DNA of 64,000 nt from CAWIMX01 sp963837345 (GCA_963837345.1 CAWIMX010000001.1:2046001-2110000); one strand, 5' to 3'; numbered from the stretch's first letter, positions 17,936 through 26,538 are shown. Made by a program: numbers and translations. The notes: generated by a model not told the origin, from the letters alone.

Positions 17936-19060
17936 CTACTGATAGCGATCGACGAATGCCAGACTGCGCAGGCTCACCTGCGTCGTGAGCGAGTTGTGGA
18001 AGAACTGCCGCGTCTGCTGGAGGGCCGCGCGCGATCGACCGCTCAGAAGGACGTTCACCTTCCGGATCTGATTGGGCGAGCACGGATCCGGGCTGCACGC
18101 GCCGGTGCCCGCCAGGTCGGCGACGGTCATCTTCACGCTGGCCGGGTTGGTGACGCCGTCGACCAGGTCGTAGCTGATCTGAAAATTCTCGAGGTCGAAC
18201 GCCACGGCCGTGCCCAGCGCGTTGTCGAACGTGGTGGCGTTCCCGTTGTTCATGCGGCGGACCAGGCGCGGACGCGACGGATCGGTCGTGGCGTCGATGT
18301 AGTAGGTGATCATCCGGATGCGCGTGGCCGTCGTCGGCAGGTACGTCGGCGAGGGCACGTCGGAGGGCGCCGTGGCCAGCAGCGCCTCGATGTTGCCGGC
18401 CTCGACGCCGACCTGGTTCAGGTTCAGCGAATCGCCGGCTTCGAAGAAGGCCGACTGTCCGGTCAACCGGGTGATCTCCACGAGCGTGCTGGAGCTGCCC
18501 TTCGTCAGCATGATCAAGTCGCCGGGACGAATATCGTCGGGCCCGCCGTCGGTGATGTCGACGCCGGCCTCGACGGTCATCTTCGTCGTGGTGAGCGCCG
18601 TCAGGCGGACCTGGTCGAACGAGCTGTCGCCCTCCAGCGTGACGAGGACATCCGTGGCGACGCCGTCGAGCGTCGGCCCCAGACCCGCGAGCGGCGTCAC
18701 GGCCGAGAGCGTGTCCTGCGTGGTCGGGATCGTGAAGGAGGTGCCGGGCGGTCCGGGCAGCTTGATGGCCGTCGTGCCCGTGCCGGAGGGAATGCTGATG
18801 ACACGACCCGACGGCAGGCCCTGGCCCACCTGCAGGAGGTCGCGCACCAGGATGTCCATGGCCGTGCGGAGCCCATGGTTCATGCCGGTGACGAGCGAGC
18901 CGGTCTCGCTCGACCTGAGCGCGTCGGTCATCGCGACCATCGTCGACGCCAGGACCAGGAGCGTGATCGTCATCGCGGTCATGAGCTCGATCAGGCTGAA
19001 GCCCGAGTCGGAGCGGGCCGCGCGATTGATGGCGCCGTTGGTCGGGTGTGCCGTGCTCAT
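17936..19060 (-). CDS. PilW-like minor pilin
   Basis: 374 residues with a class III signal: DSG cleaved before FSLIELMTAMTITLLVLAST, glutamate at position 5. The C-terminal exported part contains a Cys pair (GACSPDPCSP) like those in PilW. The ATG at 19060 overlaps the previous stop as ATGA. Minor pilins of this type prime assembly of the type IV pilus at the inner membrane. Length is near that of PilW proteins. Confidence 0.85.
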   Translation of the reverse strand: MSTAHPTNGAINRAARSDSGFSLIELMTAMTITLLVLASTMVAMTDALRSSETGSLVTGMNHGLRTAMDILVRDLLQVGQGLPSGRVISIPSGTGTTAIKLPGPPGTSFTIPTTQDTLSAVTPLAGLGPTLDGVATDVLVTLEGDSSFDQVRLTALTTTKMTVEAGVDITDGGPDDIRPGDLIMLTKGSSSTLVEITRLTGQSAFFEAGDSLNLNQVGVEAGNIEALLATAPSDVPSPTYLPTTATRIRMITYYIDATTDPSRPRLVRRMNNGNATTFDNALGTAVAFDLENFQISYDLVDGVTNPASVKMTVADLAGTGACSPDPCSPNQIRKVNVLLSGRSRAALQQTRQFFHNSLTTQVSLRSLAFVDRYQ

Positions 19061-19617
19061 GAGAAGGACGAGATGTACGTCGTCAGCGTATAGGTGCGGG
19101 AGATGCCGCCGACGTGGTAGTCGATGGTGACCACGATCTGCCGCAGCGTTTCGTTGAGGTTGCCGTCCTCGTCGAGCAGGTCGGAGATCTCGACCTTGCG
19201 TGTGTAGTTGTCGAGCGGAATCTGCACGTCGTCGGCGGTGCCGAGCAGGTTGTCGCTGCCCGGCTCGGTCAGGACTTCGACGCCGCAGGTGGTGTCGTCG
19301 GCGGTGTTGACGAGCCCATCGGTGCAGGCGCTGCGGACCGGCTGGCCGCCGTCGAGGAAGACGCCGCCCTGCGACACGTTGCGAATCTCGGCCCATGTGA
19401 TCGTCTGCGTGTCGCGCGCCGTGTGCACGCTCTCGACGGCCTCGCGCGCCTTCTCGCGGGCGATCAGATTGGCCGACGACGTGGACATGTGCGCGAGGCC
19501 GAGCGTGAACACGCCGGCCATGCTCAGCAGCCCCGTCGCCAGGATGCCCATGGCGATGACGGTTTCGATGAGGGAAAAGCCGCGCTCGGTCGGTCGTGCC
19601 GACTCGTGTTCGATCAT
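19057..19617 (-). CDS. PilV-like minor pilin
   Basis: 186 residues; prepilin leader ending ERG before FSLIETVIAMGILATGLLSM. The internal SACTDGLVNTADDTTCG segment could form a disulfide. Starts and stops are both ATGA overlaps (with FimT upstream and PilW downstream), indicating one tightly coupled translation unit. Confidence 0.85.
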   Translation of the reverse strand: MIEHESARPTERGFSLIETVIAMGILATGLLSMAGVFTLGLAHMSTSSANLIAREKAREAVESVHTARDTQTITWAEIRNVSQGGVFLDGGQPVRSACTDGLVNTADDTTCGVEVLTEPGSDNLLGTADDVQIPLDNYTRKVEISDLLDEDGNLNETLRQIVVTIDYHVGGISRTYTLTTYISSFS

Positions 19618-20213
19618 TGTTCCGTCCACGTCTCCCCGTTCCATTCCCACAGGCGCATGGCGCCCGTCGGCCCGAAGATCGAAATGGCGCGCGCGCTCAA
19701 CGGATCGCCGGGGACGCCCAGAAACAGGGTCCCGTTCAACACGTCGCCATTGGCGTCGATGAACGACCCGTCGGTCGTGAACATCGCGGGCACCGCCGCG
19801 CCGAGCGCGACGGCCGCGGCGTTGCCGAAGAGATCGGGCGTGTCGGGGACGCCGGCCGTCAGGGTGAATTCGACCTGTCCTTCGAGCTGGATCGTGCGCA
19901 GCGCCGTGGTGCCGGGCCCGGGCACCTCGACGCGGATGATCTGGATGGCGTTGGTGCCGAGGAACTCCAGCTCCATGTTGCGCCGCTGGCTGATCGAGAG
20001 CTCGCGGGCCGATTGCAGCGCCGCCGCCGCCTGCTCCAGGCCGCCGTCGGCCTTCGAGTGCTTCACGCTGTTCTGGAGATTGGCCAGGGCGATACCGGCG
20101 ATCGTCACGGCGATCGCAAGGGTCATCACCAGTTCGAGCAGGCTGAACCCGCGTTGGCGACCGGTGTCCCCGCAGGCGCCGGCGTGCGTCGCGATGCGGC
20201 CGATAGGCCACAT
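19614..20213 (-). CDS. FimT/GspH-like minor pilin
   Basis: First gene of the pilin operon. Prepilin motif RQRG before FSLLELVMTLAIAVTIAGIA, then SKADGGLEQAAAALQSAREL, the GspH-type helix, and a beta-rich C-terminal domain. The ATG at 20213 gives a leader of 22 residues; the ATG at 20297 would give 50, which is long for this family. Neither has a strong ribosome site. Together with PilV, PilW and PilX this makes a tip/initiation complex for a type IV pilus whose major pilin and motors lie elsewhere. Confidence 0.8.
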   Translation of the reverse strand: MWPIGRIATHAGACGDTGRQRGFSLLELVMTLAIAVTIAGIALANLQNSVKHSKADGGLEQAAAALQSARELSISQRRNMELEFLGTNAIQIIRVEVPGPGTTALRTIQLEGQVEFTLTAGVPDTPDLFGNAAAVALGAAVPAMFTTDGSFIDANGDVLNGTLFLGVPGDPLSARAISIFGPTGAMRLWEWNGETWTEQ

Positions 20214-20307
20214 CGCCTCGGTCACGGTCAGTTCGGGGGGGAAGTGCCTGTCGCGGGAGCCGTGGGCCGCCTGAACGCGGCCCCTTGCAGTTGCCATGGG
20301 GCCAGAC

Positions 20308-20327
20308 TGATCCGTCGTGACGGATCA
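20308..20327. promoter_or_regulatory. Perfect 20-base palindrome upstream of the pilin operon
   Basis: TGATCCGTC-GT-GACGGATCA, nine-base arms with no mismatch, 95 bases before the preferred pilin start (11 bases before the alternative ATG at 20297). Candidate operator. The remaining intergenic DNA between 20214 and 20551 shows only this site and the XRE promoter. Confidence 0.5.
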
Positions 20328-20517
20328 CCGATCATGAGGCAAAGGCTGTGCCCGTGAGCGATCGGGCGTACGTGGCGTGTCCGGTGAGCAAATCGTGGGC
20401 GTATCCGCACAGGCACGCGTCAGCGTGTTCTATTGCAAGGCATGCGATTACGAGAGCGTCGACCGATCGCCCGTGTGCGGCTCGCGCGCCGGTGCGAATC
20501 TTGTAGACGATCGTCTA

Positions 20518-20545
20518 TTGACCGAGCCGCGTCCCGTTCTATGAT
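20518..20545 (+). promoter_or_regulatory. Sigma-70-type promoter giving a leaderless XRE transcript
   Basis: TTGACC at 20518-20523, 16-base spacer, TATGAT at 20540-20545. Initiation about seven bases downstream falls on the GTG start at 20552, so the mRNA would have no 5' leader. No Shine-Dalgarno is present, in keeping with this. Confidence 0.65.
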
Positions 20546-20551
20546 GTTCAC

Positions 20552-20935
20552 GTGGCTCGTTCGACTCACCCGCTCTTGCGGACTATCGGCCTCGCGATTC
20601 GATCGCTCAGACGCGAACGGGGAATGTCGCAGGAGTCGCTGGCCGGCCTCGCGCACATCGACCGCTCGTACATGTCGAGCGTCGAGCGCGGCCTTCGGAA
20701 CGTTTCGATCCTGAACATCGCTCGGATTGCCGAAGCGCTGAACGTGCCGGTAAGAGATCTGATCGGTCCGCGGCAGGCTCGGCCAGCGTTGGAGCCGCGC
20801 AGGATTGGCCCCGTCCGGTCTCTGGAGTTCCCGTCACCGGTGCTGACTCCCGACACCCCGTTGATCGGCGGGCCGCCGGCCCTCGACGAAGTTGCGCTGG
20901 AGTGGGAACCGGGCCGCTACCTGTCGCTCGGCTGA
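20552..20935 (+). CDS. XRE-family HTH transcriptional regulator (paralogue of the 6.4-kb gene)
   Basis: 127 residues with GTG start. Cro/C1-type HTH: TIGLAIRSLRRERGMSQESL, LAHIDRSYMSSVERGLRNVS, AEALNVPVRDLIG. About 80% identical by eye to the protein at 6422 over the first 70 residues; the C-terminal tails are unrelated. It is divergent from the pilin operon and may control it. Its last 19 bases overlap the convergent GNAT gene. Confidence 0.8.
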   Translation: MARSTHPLLRTIGLAIRSLRRERGMSQESLAGLAHIDRSYMSSVERGLRNVSILNIARIAEALNVPVRDLIGPRQARPALEPRRIGPVRSLEFPSPVLTPDTPLIGGPPALDEVALEWEPGRYLSLG

Positions 20936-21567
20936 TCCACGCGCTCGCGCCATTCCGTGTCGAGAATCGCCCAGAGATACTGATCGACATACCGCCCGTC
21001 GCGCCAGAAGGCCTGTCTGAGCCGGCCCTCGCGCCGGGCGCCGACCCGGCGGAGCGCCGCATTGCCCCGTTCGTTGTCCACAGCGGAGCGCGCTTCGACC
21101 CGGTGGATTTTCACGACGTCGAAACCGAAGTCGAGCACCAGACGCGCCCCTTCCGAGAACGCTCCGCGTCCCCACAGGCGGTGAGCCAGGACGAATCCGA
21201 GCTCGCCCCGCAGGAATCCCGGCTGCAGCTGCCGCAGCTCGAACACGCCGATCGCGTCAGGTTCGCCCTGCGGCACGATGCCGTAACAGATGTACTTCCC
21301 CGTGGCGCGCTCGGAGTAGGTCCAGTCGATGAACTGCACGAACGCCGCAGGGCTCGGCGGCGGCGCCCACATGAAGCGCTTCACCTCGGGCGAGGTGAGC
21401 TCGGCGTACAGGGCCCCCGCGTCCGAGTGCCGCAATTCTCGCAGCGTGATTCGTTCGCCGTGGAGCTCCGGCAGCCCGTCCCGCCAGTCAGTAGATGCCG
21501 TTGGTGTTTCCCCAGACGACGGTGTCGCCCCAGGTGAAGAGATTGCTCCACACGAGTGTGTCGGCAT
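20917..21567 (-). CDS. GNAT acetyltransferase, RimJ/RimL-like
   Basis: Acetyl_transf_3-type fold: LRELRHSDAGALYAELTS, FIDWTYSERATGKYICYGIV, AIGVFELRQLQP, ELGFVLAHRLWGRGAFSEGA (acetyl-CoA loop, R/Q-x-x-G-x-G-like), HRVEARSAVDNERGNAALRR, DQYLWAIL. It could acetylate a protein N-terminus or a small amine; the substrate is unknown. The only ATG in frame (21567) lies 80 bases inside the protease gene on the same strand, in its repeat tail; the true start may be a nearby rare codon around the LPELHGERI segment. Confidence 0.8.
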   Translation of the reverse strand: MPTHSCGAISSPGATPSSGETPTASTDWRDGLPELHGERITLRELRHSDAGALYAELTSPEVKRFMWAPPPSPAAFVQFIDWTYSERATGKYICYGIVPQGEPDAIGVFELRQLQPGFLRGELGFVLAHRLWGRGAFSEGARLVLDFGFDVVKIHRVEARSAVDNERGNAALRRVGARREGRLRQAFWRDGRYVDQYLWAILDTEWRERVDQPSDR

Positions 21568-23134
21568 TGCCCCAGACGACGGTGTCGCCCCAGCCGATGT
21601 TGCCCCAGACGACCGTCTGGGCCCAGGCGGGCGCGGCGCCGTCGCCGGTATTGCCCCACACGACGGTGTCGCCCCAGCCGAACGTCTGCGCCCACGTCCA
21701 GACCTGGCCGTCGATGGTCGTCGCCTGCGTCAGCGCGGCCGCCGCCAGGGGGATCGTGGGAGCCGCGGCCGCCGCCGCGAGCGACAGGGCGCCCGAGGCA
21801 TTCAAGGCTCCGTGGCCCTGCGCAAGCGGATCGATGCCGGCGATCGGCAGTGCCGTGTACTCGAGAATCGACTTGATCGCCTCGGGCGTGGGCGCGCTGC
21901 CGTGCGCGTTGCGACCGGCCTCGATCACCAGGGCCACGACGCCCGTGGTAACGGCCGCGGACAAGCTCGTTCCACTCAGCTGCAGGAACCGCATCACGCC
22001 GCCGTTGCCCGCCACCTGGCGTTCCGGATGTTCGAGGAACAGGGTGCTGCCGCCCGCCGCATCCGATACGAGGTCCTGACCGGGCGCGACGAGGTCGGGC
22101 TTCGCCAGCGCGTCGTACCACGTGGGCCCGCGTGAGCTGTACGCCGCCACCGTGTCGTCCGCACGCGTCGTCGTGTTCCGGGTGTCGATGGCGCCCACGG
22201 TGATCGCCGATGGCGCGTTGCCCGGGCTCAGAATGCCGGCGTAGCCGGAGATGCCGGTCGTGGGGTTGCGGCCCATGTTGCCGGCGGAGACCACCACCGT
22301 GATGCCCGCCCGCACGGCGGCCTCCACCGCCTGCACCAGCGGATCGGTACTCGCCGGCTCGTAGATGGGATGCCCGAGCGAGAGATTGATCACGTCGATG
22401 CCGAGGGAGACACGGTGCGACGCGGCGAATTCAAGGGCGTCGATGACCGCGCTCGTCGAGCCGTGGCCCTGGGCATCGAGCACCTTCAGGCTGAAGAGCC
22501 GCACCTTCGGGGCGAGTCCGTCGTACGCATGCTGCGACTGAGTGCCCTTGCTGGCAATCAGGCCCGACACCAGCGTGCCGTGGCCGAAATCGTCGGACGG
22601 CCCGGCGCTCGTGCCGGTGAAATCGTAGACGCCGATGCCCGAGAAATCGCCGCCCTGTTCAATCCCGGAATCGATGACCGCCACGCCCACTCCGCTTCCG
22701 GTCAGGCCCGATTGCGGGAGGCCGAGCGTCGCCAGCAACGTGCTCGCCACCGGGTCGGATTTCTTCTTGCCGCCGTCGGCCGCCGCTCCGACGACGTCGG
22801 CGTCGATCGAGATGCGCGTGACGAGCGGGTCGTCGTCCAGCTCATCGAGGTCCGCCGCCGGCAGCTCGGCCGTCACGGCGTCGATGATCCCGTGCTTTTT
22901 CACGAGCGACCGGCCGCGTTGCCGCAGGTGATCGGCCACGGCGTCGGCCTCGCCTGCCGTGGTCGCCACAATCACGCGCACGGTCCCGTCAGTCAGATCG
23001 CGCAGGGCGCTATCGCGCTTGGAAGAATGGGCCTGGGCATGGATGGACCGCCCGCCGCCAACGTTCGCGGCCAGACACAACACTGCTATCGCGACCACCA
23101 CCCCTGCGCGGCGGTGTTCTTCCTGAATCAGCAC
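21488..23134 (-). CDS. Secreted subtilisin-like (S8) serine protease with WGDTVVWGN repeat tail
   Basis: 548 residues from a GTG with GGAGG five bases upstream. Signal peptide (about 1-35), an I9-like propeptide (about 50-112, TVRVIVATTAGEADAVADHL), then the S8 core with Asp155 (AVIDSGIE), His185 (DFGHGTLVSG), oxyanion Asn286 (SAGNMG) and Ser390 (LSGTSLSAAV). Residues 479-548 are Trp/Asn-rich repeats (see separate entry) instead of a known secretion or PPC domain. An ATG at 23182 is in frame but lies upstream of the apparent -10 box, so it is unlikely to be used. The flippase upstream has its stop 143 bases away. Confidence 0.87.
   Translation of the reverse strand: MLIQEEHRRAGVVVAIAVLCLAANVGGGRSIHAQAHSSKRDSALRDLTDGTVRVIVATTAGEADAVADHLRQRGRSLVKKHGIIDAVTAELPAADLDELDDDPLVTRISIDADVVGAAADGGKKKSDPVASTLLATLGLPQSGLTGSGVGVAVIDSGIEQGGDFSGIGVYDFTGTSAGPSDDFGHGTLVSGLIASKGTQSQHAYDGLAPKVRLFSLKVLDAQGHGSTSAVIDALEFAASHRVSLGIDVINLSLGHPIYEPASTDPLVQAVEAAVRAGITVVVSAGNMGRNPTTGISGYAGILSPGNAPSAITVGAIDTRNTTTRADDTVAAYSSRGPTWYDALAKPDLVAPGQDLVSDAAGGSTLFLEHPERQVAGNGGVMRFLQLSGTSLSAAVTTGVVALVIEAGRNAHGSAPTPEAIKSILEYTALPIAGIDPLAQGHGALNASGALSLAAAAAAPTIPLAAAALTQATTIDGQVWTWAQTFGWGDTVVWGNTGDGAAPAWAQTVVWGNIGWGDTVVWGNADTLVWSNLFTWGDTVVWGNTNGIY
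21491..21700 (-). repeat. Tandem WGxTVVWGN-type repeats encoded at the protease C-terminus
   Basis: Residues 479-548 hold WAQTFGWGDTVVWGN, WAQTVVWGN, WGDTVVWGN, TLVWSN and WGDTVVWGN, separated by short spacers (TGDGAAPA, IG, AD, LFT). At the DNA level a block containing GACGACGGTGTCGCCCCA recurs several times. The repeat looks like a beta-strand ladder or an anchoring/secretion signal; no function is assigned. Confidence 0.8.
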
Positions 23135-23167
23135 GGAGGCCTCCAGAAGTCGACTATGCGACCTCGT

Positions 23168-23173
23168 ATCATA
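23168..23173 (-). promoter_or_regulatory. Probable -10 box of the S8 protease gene
   Basis: TATGAT on the minus strand, 33 bases before the GTG at 23134. The -35 region is not convincing. Its position argues that translation starts at the GTG, not the ATG at 23182. Confidence 0.45.
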
Positions 23174-23277
23174 GAGTGTCATGTCGGATTGGAGTCCACG
23201 GACTATAGTCAACAGGCACGGCGAAGAATCGTGCAGCTCTGTCACCCTCTTGCCGCCTTCGGCCCGACAGACGCACG

Positions 23278-24816
23278 TCAGCGCTCTGCGCGATCGGGGC
23301 TGGTCCGATCCGCGCGTTTCATGCGGTCGGCTACGAGGCTTTCGATCAGGCGACGCGCGTTTCCGAGCGACCGGCGGCCGCCGGGAACCGCGAGCAGCGC
23401 CGCGACATAGAACGCGGCGAAGACCGGAGCCCCGGCAAGAATCGCGGTGAAATCGCCGATCGCAATCGGCACGCTCGACCGGAGCGCGACGAACGCGACG
23501 CCCGCGCCGATCGAGGCGAGCGCTGGACGTGCCAGCACCGAGAAAAGGTCCTTCGGCCGGATGGGCGTGCCGTTCAGGAGATAGAGCACCCCGAGCACGC
23601 GCAGGACGACGCTGCAGGTCGAGAAGGCGACGGCGACGCCCAAGGCGCCCCAGTGCACGCCCACGAGGAACGCCGGCACCATCACGGCGGTGACCACCAC
23701 CTGCCAGCGCACCAGACGTCCCGCCTGGCCGAGCGGCGTGCAGGCCCAGGAGCCCACGGCATTGAACGTCTCGACGAACGCGGCAGGACCGAGCGCGCGA
23801 AAGATGACGACGGACCCCTGCCAGCCGTCGCCGAGCATCAACGCGACGACGGCGTTCACGGAGACGATCAGAAAGACGACCACGGGCATGCCGATCGATG
23901 TGACGGCGCTCATCGCGTTCAAGTAATAGGTCTTGAAGCGCTCCCGGTCGGCCTGGAGCCGGCTGAGCGCCGGAATGAGCACGGATGCGACGGGGCCGCG
24001 TATGCGGCTGGCCGGCAGGAGCAGCAGCGAATACGCCTTCAGGTAGAGACCGAGCGCCGTGGACCCGACCGACCGGCCGATGATCACGTTGTCGAGCGTG
24101 CGCGAGAGATACGTGAGCGTGTTGAACCCTGTCAGCGCCAGACCGAACGACAGCAGGTGCCGGACGCCGGCCGTCGACGGCCGCGAGGGCCGCCACCTCG
24201 AGAGCAGCCAGACGCCGGCCATGGTGCTCGCCTGTTGGACGAGCTGCAGGACGACCAGCGCCCAGTAGCCGGCGCCGAGCCACGCGGCCGCCACCGCGGC
24301 CATGATGGCGAGCGCGAACGCCACCACGTCGAGCGCGGCGAGGTTGGCAAACCGCATGTGGCGCTGGAGCAGGGCGCTGTGCTGGGCCGACGCCCCCGCG
24401 AAGATCAGGCTCAGCCCGAGAGCCATCGTGACCGGCACGAGCTCGGGCCGCCCGTAGAACCAGGCGACCGCGGGCGCTGTGGCGATGGTCAGACCGCCCA
24501 ACGCGACGCCGGTCGCCGCATTGATCCAGAACAGGGCGCTGACCTGGGATCCCGAGAGATCCGCGCGCTGGACGGTCGCCGTCGTCAGGCCGAGGTCGAG
24601 AAAGAGCACCAGCAGGCCGGTGAGCGTGCCCGCCATCGCTACGATCCCGAAGTCGTCGGGCGTCAGGAGCCGCGCCAGAATGGCCGTGGACGCCAGGCCG
24701 AGCACGAACTGCGCGCCCTGACTGATGCCGATGGCCGTGCCCCCCCGAATCGATCGGTCGCGGAGATTGTCGACCAGGTAGTCGGTGGCGACGTGATCCG
24801 GACGGTCGAGCGCCAT
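23278..24816 (-). CDS. Polysaccharide flippase (Wzx/MATE-MVF superfamily)
   Basis: 512 residues with about 12-14 membrane helices. Opening RGGTAIGISQGAQFVLGLAS and LTPDDFGIVAMAGTLTGL are typical of Polysacc_synt_3 / WzxC-like exporters, which flip undecaprenyl-linked oligosaccharides across the inner membrane. It begins at an ATG sharing one base with the GT2 stop (TGATG), so it is coupled to the glycosyltransferase. Together they suggest the tail of an exopolysaccharide or O-antigen locus, but no other sugar genes are adjacent. Confidence 0.85.
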   Translation of the reverse strand: MALDRPDHVATDYLVDNLRDRSIRGGTAIGISQGAQFVLGLASTAILARLLTPDDFGIVAMAGTLTGLLVLFLDLGLTTATVQRADLSGSQVSALFWINAATGVALGGLTIATAPAVAWFYGRPELVPVTMALGLSLIFAGASAQHSALLQRHMRFANLAALDVVAFALAIMAAVAAAWLGAGYWALVVLQLVQQASTMAGVWLLSRWRPSRPSTAGVRHLLSFGLALTGFNTLTYLSRTLDNVIIGRSVGSTALGLYLKAYSLLLLPASRIRGPVASVLIPALSRLQADRERFKTYYLNAMSAVTSIGMPVVVFLIVSVNAVVALMLGDGWQGSVVIFRALGPAAFVETFNAVGSWACTPLGQAGRLVRWQVVVTAVMVPAFLVGVHWGALGVAVAFSTCSVVLRVLGVLYLLNGTPIRPKDLFSVLARPALASIGAGVAFVALRSSVPIAIGDFTAILAGAPVFAAFYVAALLAVPGGRRSLGNARRLIESLVADRMKRADRTSPDRAER

Positions 24817-25715
24817 CAGACCCGCCGCGGCGGCTTGCCGAAATGTACGCGGTACCGTTCGATCGCGCGGAGCAGTTCGATGGTCCAGACGAGGCGCGCG
24901 AACGCCAGTTTGCGGCTCATCGTGTTCAGTTGCGGATCGGCCCAGTGTCGTCGCACGGTCCGGAGAAGCACCAGAGCGCTGAATGCGTCGCGGGCGCAAC
25001 CGGAAAGCCCGCGGCCCTCGAGGTCGGCCAATCCTTGCACGCCGCCAGCCACCCGGACGGCCTTGCGGTACAGCTCCCGCGCCGTTCGGCGCGCGTCGTG
25101 GCTCACGCGCACGTCCGGGGCGTACAGCACGGGCACGCTCGCCCGCCCGGCTCGTCGGCCCCAGTCGACGTCTCCACCGGAAAACAGGCGTTCGTCGAAC
25201 GGACCGATCCGATCGACGGCGCGCACCGTGGTAAAGAGATTGGCCGTCGTCGAAAAGCCCGCCGCCACGTACGCCTCCTGTGGAAAGCCGAGGACGGTCT
25301 CATAGAGTTCCGCCGGCGTCGGTCGTTGCGGGTCACGGACCGCGATCTCGATGCGACCGCCCACGAGCCCGGGGCGCTCCAGACGCCGGACCGCTTTCAC
25401 GCCGCACTCGATCCAGTCGTCGGCCGGCACGCAGTCGGCGTCGGTGAATCCCAGGATGGCGCCGCGGGCGTCCGCCATGCCGCGATTGCGCGCGGCATAC
25501 AATCCGGCTTTCGGTTCGTGCACCACGCGCGCCGCGCGGAGGCCTTCGGCCGCCAGCGCGACCGACGGGACCGGGCCATTGTCGACCACGATGACTTCGA
25601 ACCGTTCCGCCGGATAGCTCTGGCGGGCGAGGGCGCGAAGACATCGCGCCAGCGATGGCTGCGGGTCCAGGACCGGAATGACGATGGAGACCTCGGGCGA
25701 GGTGGCGGCGCACAC
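24816..25715 (-). CDS. Family 2 glycosyltransferase
   Basis: 299 residues, GT-A fold. VSIVIPVLDPQPSLARCLRA, EVIVVDNGP, EPKAGLYAARNRGMADARG, and the metal-binding FTDADCVPADDWI; the acceptor-site GFSTTANLFTTVRAVDRIGP-FDERLFSGGDVDWG follows. Typical of inverting transferases that extend cell-surface glycans. First gene of a two-gene unit with the flippase. Confidence 0.87.
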   Translation of the reverse strand: MCAATSPEVSIVIPVLDPQPSLARCLRALARQSYPAERFEVIVVDNGPVPSVALAAEGLRAARVVHEPKAGLYAARNRGMADARGAILGFTDADCVPADDWIECGVKAVRRLERPGLVGGRIEIAVRDPQRPTPAELYETVLGFPQEAYVAAGFSTTANLFTTVRAVDRIGPFDERLFSGGDVDWGRRAGRASVPVLYAPDVRVSHDARRTARELYRKAVRVAGGVQGLADLEGRGLSGCARDAFSALVLLRTVRRHWADPQLNTMSRKLAFARLVWTIELLRAIERYRVHFGKPPRRV

Positions 25716-25836
25716 GGCAATTCGCTTCGACGGCTCCCACCATATCAGGACTGCCGCCAGGGGCCGCGCGGGCGGATTCGCAGACGCTGGACTGGAGGGC
25801 CGGGGCGTCGCTCCGCGCCCGGGGGGAGGCCGGGCG

Positions 25837-26538
25837 TCAACCCGTTCGCGTCAGGAGTGACACTGCCCGGAAGCACTCGCATGCAATCGTCTGGAGACGT
25901 CTGGGCCGACGGATCGTGAGCACGCCGCGCCGATAGTCGATGACGCCCGTGCGGCGCAGTTCGGCTGCCGCTTCGCTGACGGCCGAACGAGGGGCCCCGA
26001 CCATGGAGGCTACCGCTTCGTGCGTCAGCTCGAAGCGCTTCGTTTCGGCGCGCTCGGCGGTCAGCAGAAGCCATCGCGCGAGTCGCTGCAGCGAGCTGTG
26101 AAAGCGCCCGCACACCACCGATTGCGCAAGCTGGTGCATCACCGATTGGGAATATTCCATCAGCAGCACGTGCAGGGCGCTGCAGGTCAGAATGTGGTCG
26201 CGGATGATCGCGTTCGGCACGCGGTAGGCGAGGCCAGGCAGCTGGGCGATCAGGCGGTACGGCATCGGCTGGCTGCCCAGCGCGTCGCCGATTCCCGCGA
26301 CGCCTTCACGGCCGACGACCGCCACTTCCACCGATTGCCCGTCGCGCGTGCTCGCCACCAGCGACATCAGGCCGGACTCCACGAAATACACGAACGCCGC
26401 GGGCTCGCGCGCCACTTCCAGATCGACGCCGGGCTCGAGCGGCAGCGGCTGCAGATCCTCTGACAGGCGCAGGAAGGCCGCGCCGTCGGAGTCGGCCAGT
26501 CGCCTGAGTAGCGTGTTTCGGATGTGGTCTGCCAGCAC
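25837..26538 (-). CDS. Crp/Fnr-family transcriptional regulator
   Basis: 233 residues from a GTG with GAGG four bases upstream. Cyclic-nucleotide-like beta roll (LSEDLQPLPLEPGVDLEVAR, FVYFVESGLMSLVAST, SVEVAVVGREGVAGIGDALG), dimer helix, then a Crp HTH (LTHEAVASMVGAPRSAVSEAAAELRRTGVIDYRRG). No N-terminal Fe-S cysteine cluster is seen, so it is not an Fnr-type oxygen sensor. An ATG at 26649 would extend it, but it abuts a TATGTT that may be the -10 box. A helix-turn-helix with few bound-ligand residues conserved means the effector is unknown. Confidence 0.85.
   Translation of the reverse strand: MLADHIRNTLLRRLADSDGAAFLRLSEDLQPLPLEPGVDLEVAREPAAFVYFVESGLMSLVASTRDGQSVEVAVVGREGVAGIGDALGSQPMPYRLIAQLPGLAYRVPNAIIRDHILTCSALHVLLMEYSQSVMHQLAQSVVCGRFHSSLQRLARWLLLTAERAETKRFELTHEAVASMVGAPRSAVSEAAAELRRTGVIDYRRGVLTIRRPRRLQTIACECFRAVSLLTRTG

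Noticed and set aside
23135..24283. Upstream extension of the S8 protease frame to 24283
   Set aside because: It runs through the flippase gene and contains no protease motif; a promoter and RBS support the GTG at 23134.
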